Source: Alphaproteobacteria bacterium
GTDB taxonomy: Bacteria > Pseudomonadota > Alphaproteobacteria > UBA2966 > CAIVPW01
Assembly: GCA_018658465.1 (NCBI GenBank)
Contig: JABHVE010000014.1
Span: 1-53,224 of the forward strand
Direction: 5' to 3'
Length of the DNA: 53,224 nucleotides
Shown here: positions 26,601-33,633 of the stretch, piece by piece
How the letters are laid out: every line of letters starts with the position of its first letter
Position numbering within the stretch: position 1 is the first letter of the stretch
Made by a program: the position numbers and the translations under genes
Notes under the pieces: generated by a model
What the model saw: the letters and a program-made list of their open reading frames with translations, nothing else
What the model was told of the DNA's origin: nothing
Databases searched by the model: none

Positions 26601-27232
26601 GAATCAACGGATCCAACCTTAGCTTCCAGCAGATTTTCCGGGTCAACCTTGCCAGGATTTTTGAACAGAATTCCGTTGCCATGGCGGTCCCGGCCTTGCT
26701 TGGAAAGGGTCGCCCAGGCGGCATATGCAGCGGCCGCCTCCAACCCATCAGTGTGAGCATCTTCGTCGATCTGCCATTCCCCGACCAATCGGGCAAAGGC
26801 AAGCTCGCCCCCCGGGCTGGCAATATTGACCTCTAAATGAGGCGACAGGGTTGCCTCCACCTGGGCCATCGCGTCCGTGGTCAGTTCGTCCAGCTTGCCT
26901 CGGTACTGCTTTACTGCACGACGCTGTACGAACATTCGTTTGCAAACGTACAATGGTGCCAGGGCATGATGTTCCGCCGCCAATGCTGCGGCTTGCGCTT
27001 CAATTCCGAACAGCCGTGCGATAAAATCGTCGACGTGGGGAGCAAGCGCCAAGATAAGATCCGACTCTGCCTTGGTATCAAGGGAGTCAGGGGCTCTACG
27101 GGCGGCGGCCAAAGCCTCGCCAAGTTCTGGATGGGCTTCAGATAACCAGCCAACGAATTCCAGATCGACCTTTTCCAAGCCCGATCGTTCGTATAGATCC
27201 CCGAATTTTAGATCGAAGCCCAGTGAAACCAT
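23693..27232 (-). CDS. Giant fused flavin/iron-sulfur oxidoreductase, NfnB/GltD-like plus NfnA/PyrK-like
   Basis: An 1179-residue multidomain protein. Residues 1 to about 240 are a helical region not recognised. A Cys-rich segment follows (CIFCHNQGKDSC, SGCPLEEK, then CNDCMKAC) that should bind Fe-S clusters as in GltD/NfnB. Next is a pyridine-nucleotide oxidoreductase with an FAD motif (VLVAGTGPAGFSLSHHL) and an NAD(P) motif (VVIGGGLTAIDTATEAM). The C-terminal third is a ferredoxin-reductase-like domain (FQPGQFYRL, AGGGLGNAVLF) ending with a 2Fe-2S-type motif (CMMKEICAQC and a later SCF). This joins in one chain the two subunits of an Nfn-type enzyme. Substrates are not proven; electron transfer between NAD(P)H and ferredoxin is the best guess. 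ATG 27232 has an AAGG site. Confidence 0.85.
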   Translation of the reverse strand: MVSLGFDLKFGDLYERSGLEKVDLEFVGWLSEAHPELGEALAAARRAPDSLDTKAESDLILALAPHVDDFIARLFGIEAQAAALAAEHHALAPLYVCKRMFVQRRAVKQYRGKLDELTTDAMAQVEATLSPHLEVNIASPGGELAFARLVGEWQIDEDAHTDGLEAAAAYAAWATLSKQGRDRHGNGILFKNPGKVDPENLLEAKVGSVDSPGTAVEAWAYSGDQLRRRNGFGLTDTGCGLDKALDQANYCIFCHNQGKDSCSKGLREKPTSPDQAAPFKKSHFGVTLSGCPLEEKISEMHTAKAQGLSLAALSIIVADNPMVAATGHRICNDCMKACIFQRQEPVDIPEVETRTLKDVLALPWGFEIYSLLTRWSPMDFNRPIPKAATGKRVLVAGTGPAGFSLSHHLMNDGHTVVAVDGLKIEPLPAEISGIGVDGIRVPFVPIEDVETLYENLDERVMAGFGGVAEYGITVRWNKNYLKVIRLLLERRRQFALHGAVRLGGTLTVDQAFDAGFDHVALATGAGKPTVLPLPNGLARGVRAASDFLMALQLTGAARADTIANMQLRLPVVVIGGGLTAIDTATEAMAYYPVQVEKFLDRYEGLCADRGEDAVRAAWDPEELGIADEFLAHGRAIRAERTAAASEHRPAEIRELVQGWGGVTIAYRKRMIDSPSYTLNHEEVGKAFEEGIRLAEGLTPVAVEVDDNGHAEAITLAKQQYTREEREGHWIDTGTIERLPARAVLIAAGTQPNTVLAREDPTNVQLDGRFFQAIDETGSTVSPDRTRKPDQAEVLCSMRSDGRAISFFGDLHPSFAGNVVGALASSKQGYPVVSRMLDQVDPSNSTDDAAFLAGLHDGLRATVHAVNRLGPTIVEVVVRAPRAVAQFQPGQFYRLQNFETLAPKINGTTLAMEGIALTGAWVDKTRGLMGLIVLEMGGSSDLCIALKPGEPVVMMGPTGEPTDTPAGETVLLAGGGLGNAVLFSIGRALRAAGSKVLYFAAYRTPEDRFKVEEIEAASDVLIWCCDTGPGFTADRPQDKVFVGNVVQAMQAYGAGDLGDGAISMSDIDRIVTIGSDRMMEAVGQARHTVLAQYLKPDHAAIASINSPMQCMMKEICAQCLQPHLDPETGERTAVFSCFNQDQNLDHVDFPALRQRLRQNSVQEKLTALWVDKCLVALEVR

Positions 27233-27314
27233 GTGCCTTTGACTCGGTGCCCGCCCCGCAACGCTGGGAGGCTCCACAAATAAATGAATGAACTGGACGG
27301 TTCAGGTACAGGAG

Positions 27315-28145
27315 TTAGTCGAGCCTGACAACCAACTGTTCCCGAGCGACAAAGGTCCCGTTCCAGACTTGCCGCGCTTCCGCTTCCACATCGGCCATAA
27401 AGGAATCCACATGGGCCGGATCATGGTGGAAGATTGCCATCTGTTTCACATTGGCGGCTTGGCACAGGCGCACACCTTCTTGCCAAGTGGAATGGCCCCA
27501 ACCGACAAAGTCTGGGAATTCGGCATCGGTGTAGGTGCTGTCGTAAATCACCAGATCTGCGCCCTCGATCAACCCCAAGATGGCTTCGTCGGGTTTGTCG
27601 GGCCGATGTTCCGTATCGGTTACGTAACAAATGGAAATTCCGCCCTTTTTGACGCGATATCCAGTGGCCCCTGCTGGGTGATTAAGCTTTGCAGTTTTGA
27701 CATTGATGCCCTTGCCCACGACAAAATCGGCACCGCCACCTTCGAAGTCGATGAAATTTTTTGTGGCACCCATCAATTCCAGAGGTACCGGGAACAAGGG
27801 CTGATCCAGGTGATCTGCCAGGATCCGTTCAATGCCACCCTTGTCTTGTAGATGGCCACAATAAATGTTCATTGACCGGTCCTTGCGAAAAACCGGGGCG
27901 AAAAATGGAAACCCGTTGATGTGATCCCAATGGGTGTGGGACAGCAGAATGTTGGAATGTTTTGCACCCTCACGAATGCATTCGGCACCCAGATTGTGAA
28001 TCCCGGTGCCGCAGTCGAAGATCAATTTGTCTTCGTCGGGAAACACCACCTCAACACAACTGGTGTTGCCACCGTATCCAAGATGCTGCGGGGACGGGCA
28101 AGCGATGCTGCCTCGTACCCCCCAAAACTTTACTGACGCGGTCAT
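27315..28145 (-). CDS. MBL-fold metallo-hydrolase
   Basis: A 276-residue metallo-beta-lactamase-fold protein. Marks are FWGVRGSIACPSP, YGGNTSCVEV, the metal motif HTHWDH, FDCGTGIHNLG and a late IFHHDPAHVD. This subgroup (GVRGS start) is related to RNase Z and PhnP phosphodiesterases, so a phosphodiester hydrolase is likely; the exact substrate is not known. An ATG five codons upstream (28160) is an alternative start. It lies 82 bases upstream of the giant oxidoreductase gene on the same strand, and a CRP-like palindrome sits about 170 bases ahead of it. Confidence 0.85.
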   Translation of the reverse strand: MTASVKFWGVRGSIACPSPQHLGYGGNTSCVEVVFPDEDKLIFDCGTGIHNLGAECIREGAKHSNILLSHTHWDHINGFPFFAPVFRKDRSMNIYCGHLQDKGGIERILADHLDQPLFPVPLELMGATKNFIDFEGGGADFVVGKGINVKTAKLNHPAGATGYRVKKGGISICYVTDTEHRPDKPDEAILGLIEGADLVIYDSTYTDAEFPDFVGWGHSTWQEGVRLCQAANVKQMAIFHHDPAHVDSFMADVEAEARQVWNGTFVAREQLVVRLD

Positions 28146-28317
28146 ATGATCAGAATCCATTCCAATTGCCGGACGGCCCGCAATCCACCACCGACTGGCG
28201 AGCCGAAATTACTTCTATCCCGGCAATTCCCAAAAGCATGTGATTCAACATAGTGGATAGAATGTAAACAACATAGGCTGCCCGCTAAACTCGACAACCC
28301 CCAAGAACAGAACAACC

Positions 28318-28333
28318 TGTGACCGCCGTCACA
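28318..28333. promoter_or_regulatory. CRP-like palindrome (TGTGA-N6-TCACA), possible terminator stem
   Basis: The 16-base sequence TGTGACCGCCGTCACA matches the consensus half sites of cAMP-CRP exactly. Flanking C and G extend the inverted repeat to seven bases each side. It is 22 bases past the stop of the small minus-strand gene and about 170 bases upstream of the MBL gene. On the minus strand the stem is followed by a loosely T-rich run (GTTGTTCTGTTCTT), so it could instead terminate the small gene. Confidence 0.45.
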
Positions 28334-28354
28334 GACAAAACTAACCTAAAGTCC

Positions 28355-28600
28355 TCAGGCCAATTCCCGGTGACGGACATTTTCCGCCACGGCCTTGCCG
28401 CTGTCTGTGAGCTTGCACACCGTCCAATCAGGTTTCAGCGGATTGCGGAACCAGGGCGTCGCCCAGCCGGCGCGAATACACGCCCGCACCGTTTGCTCAG
28501 CCACCCTTTGACCCTGGCGGTCAAAAATGGGCAGCTTTCCCCCGGCCTGGTCTAGGCCTCGTTGCAGATATCGACGCTGAGCTTGGGTTGGTGATGCCAT
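28355..28600 (-). CDS. Small protein of unknown function (81 aa)
   Basis: Not recognised as a named family. An 81-residue basic soluble protein (MASPTQAQRRYLQRGLDQAGGKLPIFDRQG...). The C-terminal KPDWTVCKLTDSGKAVAE looks like the wing of a winged-helix fold, in which a turn-helix (EQTVRACIRAGWATPWF) could be the recognition helix. This is structural guesswork. It lies between the cNMP-binding gene and the MBL gene, all on the minus strand. Confidence 0.6.
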   Translation of the reverse strand: MASPTQAQRRYLQRGLDQAGGKLPIFDRQGQRVAEQTVRACIRAGWATPWFRNPLKPDWTVCKLTDSGKAVAENVRHRELA

Positions 28601-28629
28601 AACAATTTCAAAGCGCGACCCGGCGCGCT

Positions 28630-28995
28630 CTATGAATCCCCGTTGGAGGCTTCGGTCATGTTGCGCAAACGTCGGGTCAGCACCCGCACCATAGACCGCA
28701 CAAATGGATCGGATTTTTCCAGGCGTTTGGCGAATTCGATCGCGGTAATGACCACGACGGTGGTGGGTTGTTTGGCTTCTGCGGTGGCCGATCTGGGTTG
28801 GGCATCCACTAACGCCATCTCCCCAAGCAAATCACCAGCAGAAAGGGTCCCGACCACGGTGGCCTCTTCACCCTCGCCGACAACGATGTTCACCGATCCG
28901 GCCTGTATCAAATAGGCCGCCCGGGGGGGTTCACCCTTTTTGAAGATGACCTCGCCAGTGGAAAACGACTGGCGCTCCAATACATCTTTTGCCAA
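28630..28995 (-). CDS. Stand-alone cyclic-nucleotide-binding domain protein
   Basis: A 121-residue protein that is essentially one cNMP-binding domain: GEVIFKKGEPPRAAYLIQAGSV, the phosphate-binding cassette GEMALVDAQPRSATAEA with the conserved Glu and Arg, and a C-terminal helix (RSMVRVLTRRLRNMTEA). There is no HTH domain, so it is not a CRP-type DNA-binding regulator. Start TTG 28995 is chosen because GGGAG sits six bases upstream; an earlier in-frame TTG (29025) has no ribosome site. It could act as a cAMP-responsive adaptor; a class III adenylate cyclase is encoded at 49751-52060. Confidence 0.82.
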   Translation of the reverse strand: MAKDVLERQSFSTGEVIFKKGEPPRAAYLIQAGSVNIVVGEGEEATVVGTLSAGDLLGEMALVDAQPRSATAEAKQPTTVVVITAIEFAKRLEKSDPFVRSMVRVLTRRLRNMTEASNGDS

Positions 28996-29249
28996 AGCTT
29001 TCTCCCAACTTCGCCGACATCCCAACCAAACAACAGCCAGCGACGTCCACCCCGCCCAGGGTGATCCGCAGCCACAGGATACTGAATTCCGGGGCCGGTG
29101 TCGTCACCAACTGTTACCGGGCAAAAACTTGTCGGTTTGAAGATGCCCATTACTTGATGATAGGAAGGTCGCGTGCATATCAAATTTCGACACCCCTAAT
29201 CCACCGTCGTCACCCTGTTTCGGCAGGACCCAAAGGAACCCAAACCCCA

Positions 29250-30275
29250 ATGACTTCAGACCAAGACTCCGAGACAGGAACCGAACCAACCTCGAAACAC
29301 ACAGACGGGCCTGTGTTGCGGGTAAAAATTACCCGGGCCGACCATCTAACTTCGTCGATTCGCGGGTTTGAATTGATGTCAGAGCAAGGCGGGCCGTTGC
29401 CCGGATTCACGGCGGGTGCCCACATTGATATCGAGGTCTACCTTCCCGATGGGGAGCTGGTACATCGGTCCTTTTCCATCGCCAGTGCCCCCGATGGCGA
29501 ACCCTACCGGTACCACATCGGTGTGCTGTACGAAGAAAACGGCACCGGCGGATCCATTTTCATGCATGAACGGGCCAAGACTGGGTACGTCTTGAATGCC
29601 CTTGGGCCGAAGAATTTTTTTGAAATGGTGGAAGACGCCGACCATTCGATTTTGATCGCCGGAGGCATCGGCATCACTCCGATTTTGTCCATGGCCTATG
29701 CCCTGACCGCCGATGAAAAATCCATGGAAATGCACTACGCGGCGCGGTCGGAAGAAGACATGGCGTTCATGGCCGAGGTAACCGAAGTCTGCGGCGAGGC
29801 CGCCCACCTATATTTTGACGGCGGCGACCCATCCAAGGGCATTGATATACCAAGCGTTTTAGGGAGCCCCGAAAATGGCCGGCACGCTTATGTCTGCGGG
29901 CCTATTGGATTGATCGACGGTGTGCGATCCCAGGCAGAAAAATTGGGATGGCCCGAAGATCACGTACATTTTGAAGTCTTCACAAAGCCGGAAGCAAAGC
30001 CAGACGATCAGCCGATCGAAGTGACGATCAAATCCACCGGCCAAGTCCTGAACGTGCCGCCCAAAACCCCCATTTTGGATGTGCTTCTAGAAGCCGGAGT
30101 GGACACAGATTATGATTGTCGCACAGGGATTTGCGCTTCATGCGCTGTCGAAGTTCTGGAAGGGGTCGCCGACCATCGGGATACTGTGCTTGATAAGTCT
30201 GAACACGAAGAAGAGAAGTTAATGTGTACGTGTGTGAGCTGGGCGAAGACCCCCAAATTGGTGTTAAATCACTAA
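29250..30275 (+). CDS. Phthalate-dioxygenase-reductase-type flavoprotein with C-terminal 2Fe-2S ferredoxin
   Basis: A 341-residue reductase of the VanB/PDR type. It has an N-terminal flavin domain (HRSFSIASAPDG), an NAD domain (LIAGGIGITPILSMAYAL, YVCGPIGLIDGV) and a C-terminal plant-type ferredoxin domain with cysteines in DCRTGICASCAVEV and MCTCVSWA. It passes electrons from NAD(P)H to an oxygenase or similar partner. No oxygenase gene is adjacent; the next genes encode a cytochrome c and SoxC. The start MTSDQDSETG is the first plausible one; an open frame upstream overlaps the divergent cNMP-binding gene. Confidence 0.88.
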   Translation: MTSDQDSETGTEPTSKHTDGPVLRVKITRADHLTSSIRGFELMSEQGGPLPGFTAGAHIDIEVYLPDGELVHRSFSIASAPDGEPYRYHIGVLYEENGTGGSIFMHERAKTGYVLNALGPKNFFEMVEDADHSILIAGGIGITPILSMAYALTADEKSMEMHYAARSEEDMAFMAEVTEVCGEAAHLYFDGGDPSKGIDIPSVLGSPENGRHAYVCGPIGLIDGVRSQAEKLGWPEDHVHFEVFTKPEAKPDDQPIEVTIKSTGQVLNVPPKTPILDVLLEAGVDTDYDCRTGICASCAVEVLEGVADHRDTVLDKSEHEEEKLMCTCVSWAKTPKLVLNH

Positions 30276-30278
30276 GGT

Positions 30279-30293
30279 GCGGCCTTAGGCCGC
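30279..30293. other. Short perfect hairpin after the reductase gene
   Basis: GCGGCC-TTA-GGCCGC lies three bases after the reductase stop. It has no T tract, so a role as terminator is uncertain. Confidence 0.35.
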
Positions 30294-30318
30294 TACCAAT
30301 TCTACGATCGGTATGATA

Positions 30319-30347
30319 TTGACAAAATCTTGGTTTCGCGAATTTTC
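30319..30347 (+). promoter_or_regulatory. Candidate promoter of the cytochrome c gene
   Basis: A perfect -35 box TTGACA (30319-30324) is followed, after 17 bases, by a poor -10-like ATTTTC (30342-30347). It may need an activator. This is a weak candidate. Confidence 0.3.
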
Positions 30348-30387
30348 ATGTCGTGTTTCAAAATTTCAATGTGATGGGAGTATTTAA

Positions 30388-30768
30388 ATGAAATCCAGCA
30401 AATTGGTTGCACTGGGCGCCGCGTGTGCCTTCATGGTTATGGGCGATGCAGCACTAGCCCAGGGTGACGCAGCCGCAGGGGCGACGGCCTTTGCACGGTG
30501 CCGCGCCTGTCACTTGTTTGATGACACCGGTCGCCACCGGGTCGGCCCGAATTTGGCTGGCGTTTTCGGACGTACTTCCGGAACGGTTGAAGATTTTCCG
30601 CGCTATTCGGAAAACATGCTCACATCGGGCATTGTTTGGGATGACGCCACCTTGGACTCATGGCTAGCAGCCCCAGGCGAAATAGTCGCCGGGACAACCA
30701 TGAAAATGATCATTGGTGACGAAACAATGCGCGCCAACATCATCGCGTTTTTGAAAGCCGGCATTTAG
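30388..30768 (+). CDS. Small class I cytochrome c
   Basis: A 126-residue periplasmic cytochrome. The signal peptide ends ALAQG; the heme motif is CRACH (Cys38, Cys41, His42). Next is GPNLAGVFGR, typical of soluble cytochromes c related to c2/c550, and a candidate Met ligand in AGTTMKMIIGDE. GGGAG lies eight bases before the ATG. It probably accepts electrons from the downstream SoxC/cytochrome complex or passes them to a terminal oxidase; this comes from position only. Confidence 0.92.
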   Translation: MKSSKLVALGAACAFMVMGDAALAQGDAAAGATAFARCRACHLFDDTGRHRVGPNLAGVFGRTSGTVEDFPRYSENMLTSGIVWDDATLDSWLAAPGEIVAGTTMKMIIGDETMRANIIAFLKAGI

Positions 30769-30908
30769 TAAAGAAGACGTTTTTCAGGGGGGCGGTCGGC
30801 GGGTGACCGTTGGCCGCCCATTCCTTTTGAACGCCGCGTCGGTTTTTATGGCGTGGGGCATTGATGCCCGGCTTTGTGAGACGATTGGTAATTGACGTGG
30901 GGAGTCCG

Positions 30909-32276
30909 ATGACCAAAAAGTCCAAGCCACAGGTCTCTGACCTCTCTGCCACCCCTGTACTTCCAGTCAGTGGTCGGCAACCCAAATCCCTCGCTCAAAC
31001 TGCTGACCAAGACCCAACCCGACGCAGACTGCTTCTTGGGGCCGCGGCCGCAGCTGGGGCCGCCGCTGTTGCCGCCGCGCCAAAGCAAGCCCAAGCAATC
31101 GCCCCGCCCGGGGCCGTGGAATATCCCGTGCCGGTCGATCCAACCCAGGTTCCCGGTAGGCCCCCTGGTCTGAACGGTGGCTATGGAACCCGGTCGCAAT
31201 TCGAAACGGAAGTTCGCGAGTGGTCAGGCTCAGGAACCTCTAGTCGCACCCCACTGGCGTCATCCGAAGGGACAATTACCCCGTCGGCTTTGCATTTCGA
31301 GCGCCATCACAACGGCATCCCCGAAATTGACCCCGAAGAACATTCATTGTTGGTCCACGGGATGGTGAAACGCCCCCTGACGTTTACGATGGCTGATCTG
31401 AAGCGCCTGCCGTCCACCAGCCGCGTGGCATTTATTGAATGTGGGGGCAATTCAGCCGGGGAATACCACGCCGCCCGGGGCAAAGAAATCCACAACATGC
31501 ACGGCCTTGTGAGCTCGTCCGAATGGACGGGAGTGGCCTTGTCCACCGTGTTGCGCGAAGCCGGTCTGGAATCGGGTGCTGCATGGCTTTTGGCCGAAGG
31601 CCGAGACGCCGCGATGCTTAGTCGCAGCATTCCTCTGGAAAAGGCATTAGATGACGCGGTCCTAGCCTATGCCCAAAACGGCGAGGCTTTACGCCCGGAA
31701 CAGGGCTATCCGTTGCGGCTTTTGCTGCCGGGTTGGGAAGGCATTACCAACGTCAAATGGTTGCACCGGCTGGATGTGTCCGATGCGCCTTTCCAGACCC
31801 GCGAGGAAACATCCCATTACACCGACCTGAACATTGTGACCGGCGAAGCCAAGCAGTTCACCTTTGTCATGGCAGCCAAGTCGCTGATCTTGTTTCCCCA
31901 TCCAGAGGCCAAATTAGAAGGCCCTGGATTTTTCGAAATTACCGGTCTGGCGTGGTCGGGCCGGGGCAAGATCAAACGCGTAGAGGTCACCACGGATGGC
32001 GGCAAAAATTGGCATTTGGCGGAGCTTCAAGAACCGGTTTTGTCGAAATCCCAAACCAGATTTCGGTTCCCCTGGGTGTGGGACGGCGAGCCGACGATGC
32101 TGCAAAGCCGTGCCACCGATGAAACCGGTTACGTTCAGCCAAGCATCCGCCAGCTAAAAGAAGTGCGCGGCGATGCCGAACGGGGCAACGTCAACTACCA
32201 CAACAACGCGATCCAGACCTGGCGGGTCAACCGCGGCGGCACCATCGAAAATGTCCACTTTTCTGGCAATTCATAG
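30909..32276 (+). CDS. soxC: SoxC-type molybdopterin sulfur (sulfane/sulfite) dehydrogenase subunit
   Basis: A 455-residue Mo-cofactor subunit of Sox(CD)2, which oxidises the sulfane sulfur on SoxY. The export signal is twin-arginine (TRRRLLLGAAAAAG, residues 37-50). The Mo-coordinating Cys is Cys178 in FIECGGNS. The sulfite-oxidase-type dimerisation domain follows (SGRGKIKRVEVTTDGGKNW). GGGGAG sits just before the ATG; sixteen upstream in-frame codons have no ribosome site. The two following cytochrome genes overlap or abut it. No soxXYZAB genes are in the window. SorA-type sulfite dehydrogenase is a less likely alternative. Confidence 0.9.
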   Translation: MTKKSKPQVSDLSATPVLPVSGRQPKSLAQTADQDPTRRRLLLGAAAAAGAAAVAAAPKQAQAIAPPGAVEYPVPVDPTQVPGRPPGLNGGYGTRSQFETEVREWSGSGTSSRTPLASSEGTITPSALHFERHHNGIPEIDPEEHSLLVHGMVKRPLTFTMADLKRLPSTSRVAFIECGGNSAGEYHAARGKEIHNMHGLVSSSEWTGVALSTVLREAGLESGAAWLLAEGRDAAMLSRSIPLEKALDDAVLAYAQNGEALRPEQGYPLRLLLPGWEGITNVKWLHRLDVSDAPFQTREETSHYTDLNIVTGEAKQFTFVMAAKSLILFPHPEAKLEGPGFFEITGLAWSGRGKIKRVEVTTDGGKNWHLAELQEPVLSKSQTRFRFPWVWDGEPTMLQSRATDETGYVQPSIRQLKEVRGDAERGNVNYHNNAIQTWRVNRGGTIENVHFSGNS

Positions 32277-32838
32277 GCCGGCCTTGCAGCTGGGGCTTTT
32301 TGCCCTGGTGTTGGCCATGTGGACCGCGGCCCTGAGCCCCGCAAACACCCAAGGATTTACCCCCGGCAAATACGGGATCGGCACACCGGCCGAGGCCGCC
32401 TTGATCGCCGCCCTGGATGTGGACGTGCGCGCGGACGGCGTTGGGCTGCCTGCGGGATCAGGGAACTATGAAGCCGGGGGCACATTGTTTTCCCAACTGT
32501 GCGTGAACTGCCACGGGGACAATTTGTTGGGCGGTCGTGAGCGGGGCGGCGCTCTGATTGGCGGTCGCGGCACGCTGACCTCGGAATATCCCCGTCGCAC
32601 TGTGGAAAGTTATTGGCCCTATGCCACAACCCTGTTCGATTACATTCGCCGAGCGATGCCCTATTCGTCCCCCGGGGTCCTGGAGGCAGACCAAGTTTAC
32701 AGTCTGATCGCCTTTATCCTTGGGGAGGCAAAAATCATTGAAAAATCGGTGATTATTGGGGCTGACAATTTGGCCGCAGTAGAAATGCCCAATCGGGATG
32801 GCTTCAACGCCGATTGGCAGCCGGAAATGTTTCGCTAA
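32251..32838 (+). CDS. soxD: SoxD-like monoheme cytochrome c, first copy
   Basis: A 195-residue exported cytochrome overlapping soxC by 26 bases. The signal peptide covers about the first 34 residues. The mature part reads YGIGTPAEAALIAALDVDVRADG, then the heme site CVNCH (84-88), TVESYWPYATTLFDYIRRAMP and EMPN with candidate Met ligands. It matches only the N-terminal heme domain of the diheme SoxD of Paracoccus; the C-terminal heme domain is missing. It is expected to accept electrons from SoxC. ATG 32251 is used because earlier codons overlap soxC and lack a signal peptide. Confidence 0.85.
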   Translation: MSTFLAIHRPALQLGLFALVLAMWTAALSPANTQGFTPGKYGIGTPAEAALIAALDVDVRADGVGLPAGSGNYEAGGTLFSQLCVNCHGDNLLGGRERGGALIGGRGTLTSEYPRRTVESYWPYATTLFDYIRRAMPYSSPGVLEADQVYSLIAFILGEAKIIEKSVIIGADNLAAVEMPNRDGFNADWQPEMFR

Positions 32839-32845
32839 CGGACCC

Positions 32846-33457
32846 ATGAAAATTTTTTTCCGCTTGTGCTTCGTATTCGTCGCCCTGTCGATGTTGACCA
32901 TCGGGCTTCCCAGTGTTGCCAAGGCACAGATTCGCGTGGCCCCGCAGCTCTTCCTGGACCCCCCGTACACCGGCCGATACGGTCTGGGCACCGATGCTGA
33001 TCCTGATCTGATCGCAAAACTGGACCTTGACGTGATGGCCGATGGGAGAGGCCTGCCCCGCGGCAGTGGCACTGTTTTTGGCGGCGAATTTGTTTATCGC
33101 GAGCACTGCGCCCAGTGCCACGGAGACGATTTGCGCGGCATCGAAGGCGTTCGCGGAGGCCCACTGTTTGGCGGTCGGGGGTCTTTGGCTGGCCCTGCCC
33201 CATTGAAGACCGTGGAAAGTTTCTGGCCGTTTGCCACCACACTGATCGACTATGTGCGGCGCGCAATGCCAACGGAAAACCCCGGATCCCTTGGCCCCAA
33301 TGACCTGTACGGGGTGGTCGCATTCATTTTGTACCGTGGCGGAATAATCGGCGCGGACGATGTGATGAACCCATCCACGATGCAAGCGGTAGAAATGCCC
33401 AATCGGCGCGGATTCTCGAACGGCCGGGGAACCGTTGAGGCCTTCAATTGGCGCTAG
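32846..33457 (+). CDS. SoxD-like monoheme cytochrome c, second copy
   Basis: A 203-residue paralogue of the preceding cytochrome, starting seven bases after it. The signal peptide ends AKAQ; the heme site is CAQCH (88-92). The family blocks YGLGTDADPDLIAKLDLDVMADG, TVESFWPFATTLIDYVRRAMP and EMPNRRGF align along the whole length with the first copy. Two half-length SoxD-like proteins in tandem could together replace diheme SoxD. Which one docks on SoxC cannot be told from sequence. Confidence 0.82.
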   Translation: MKIFFRLCFVFVALSMLTIGLPSVAKAQIRVAPQLFLDPPYTGRYGLGTDADPDLIAKLDLDVMADGRGLPRGSGTVFGGEFVYREHCAQCHGDDLRGIEGVRGGPLFGGRGSLAGPAPLKTVESFWPFATTLIDYVRRAMPTENPGSLGPNDLYGVVAFILYRGGIIGADDVMNPSTMQAVEMPNRRGFSNGRGTVEAFNWR

Positions 33458-33633
33458 ATTTTCCAAATAGGCGACCGGCGTGCAACCCCGACAACCGCAA
33501 ATTGACAATCAAGTTTGGTTGGCACCCACTGGATTCCGTGTCCTGTTAAGTTGTTCTTTAGGAAAATCGGCTAAACCAAGTGCACAGACCCGAATTGTGG
33601 GGGGTCTAGGTTTTGCCTAGGAGTGGTCCAGAC

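Noticed and set aside
33502-33530. Promoter at TTGACA upstream of the GGDEF-EAL gene
   Set aside because: A perfect -35 box is present but the -10 region (CCCACT at 17 bases) does not match at any allowed spacing.
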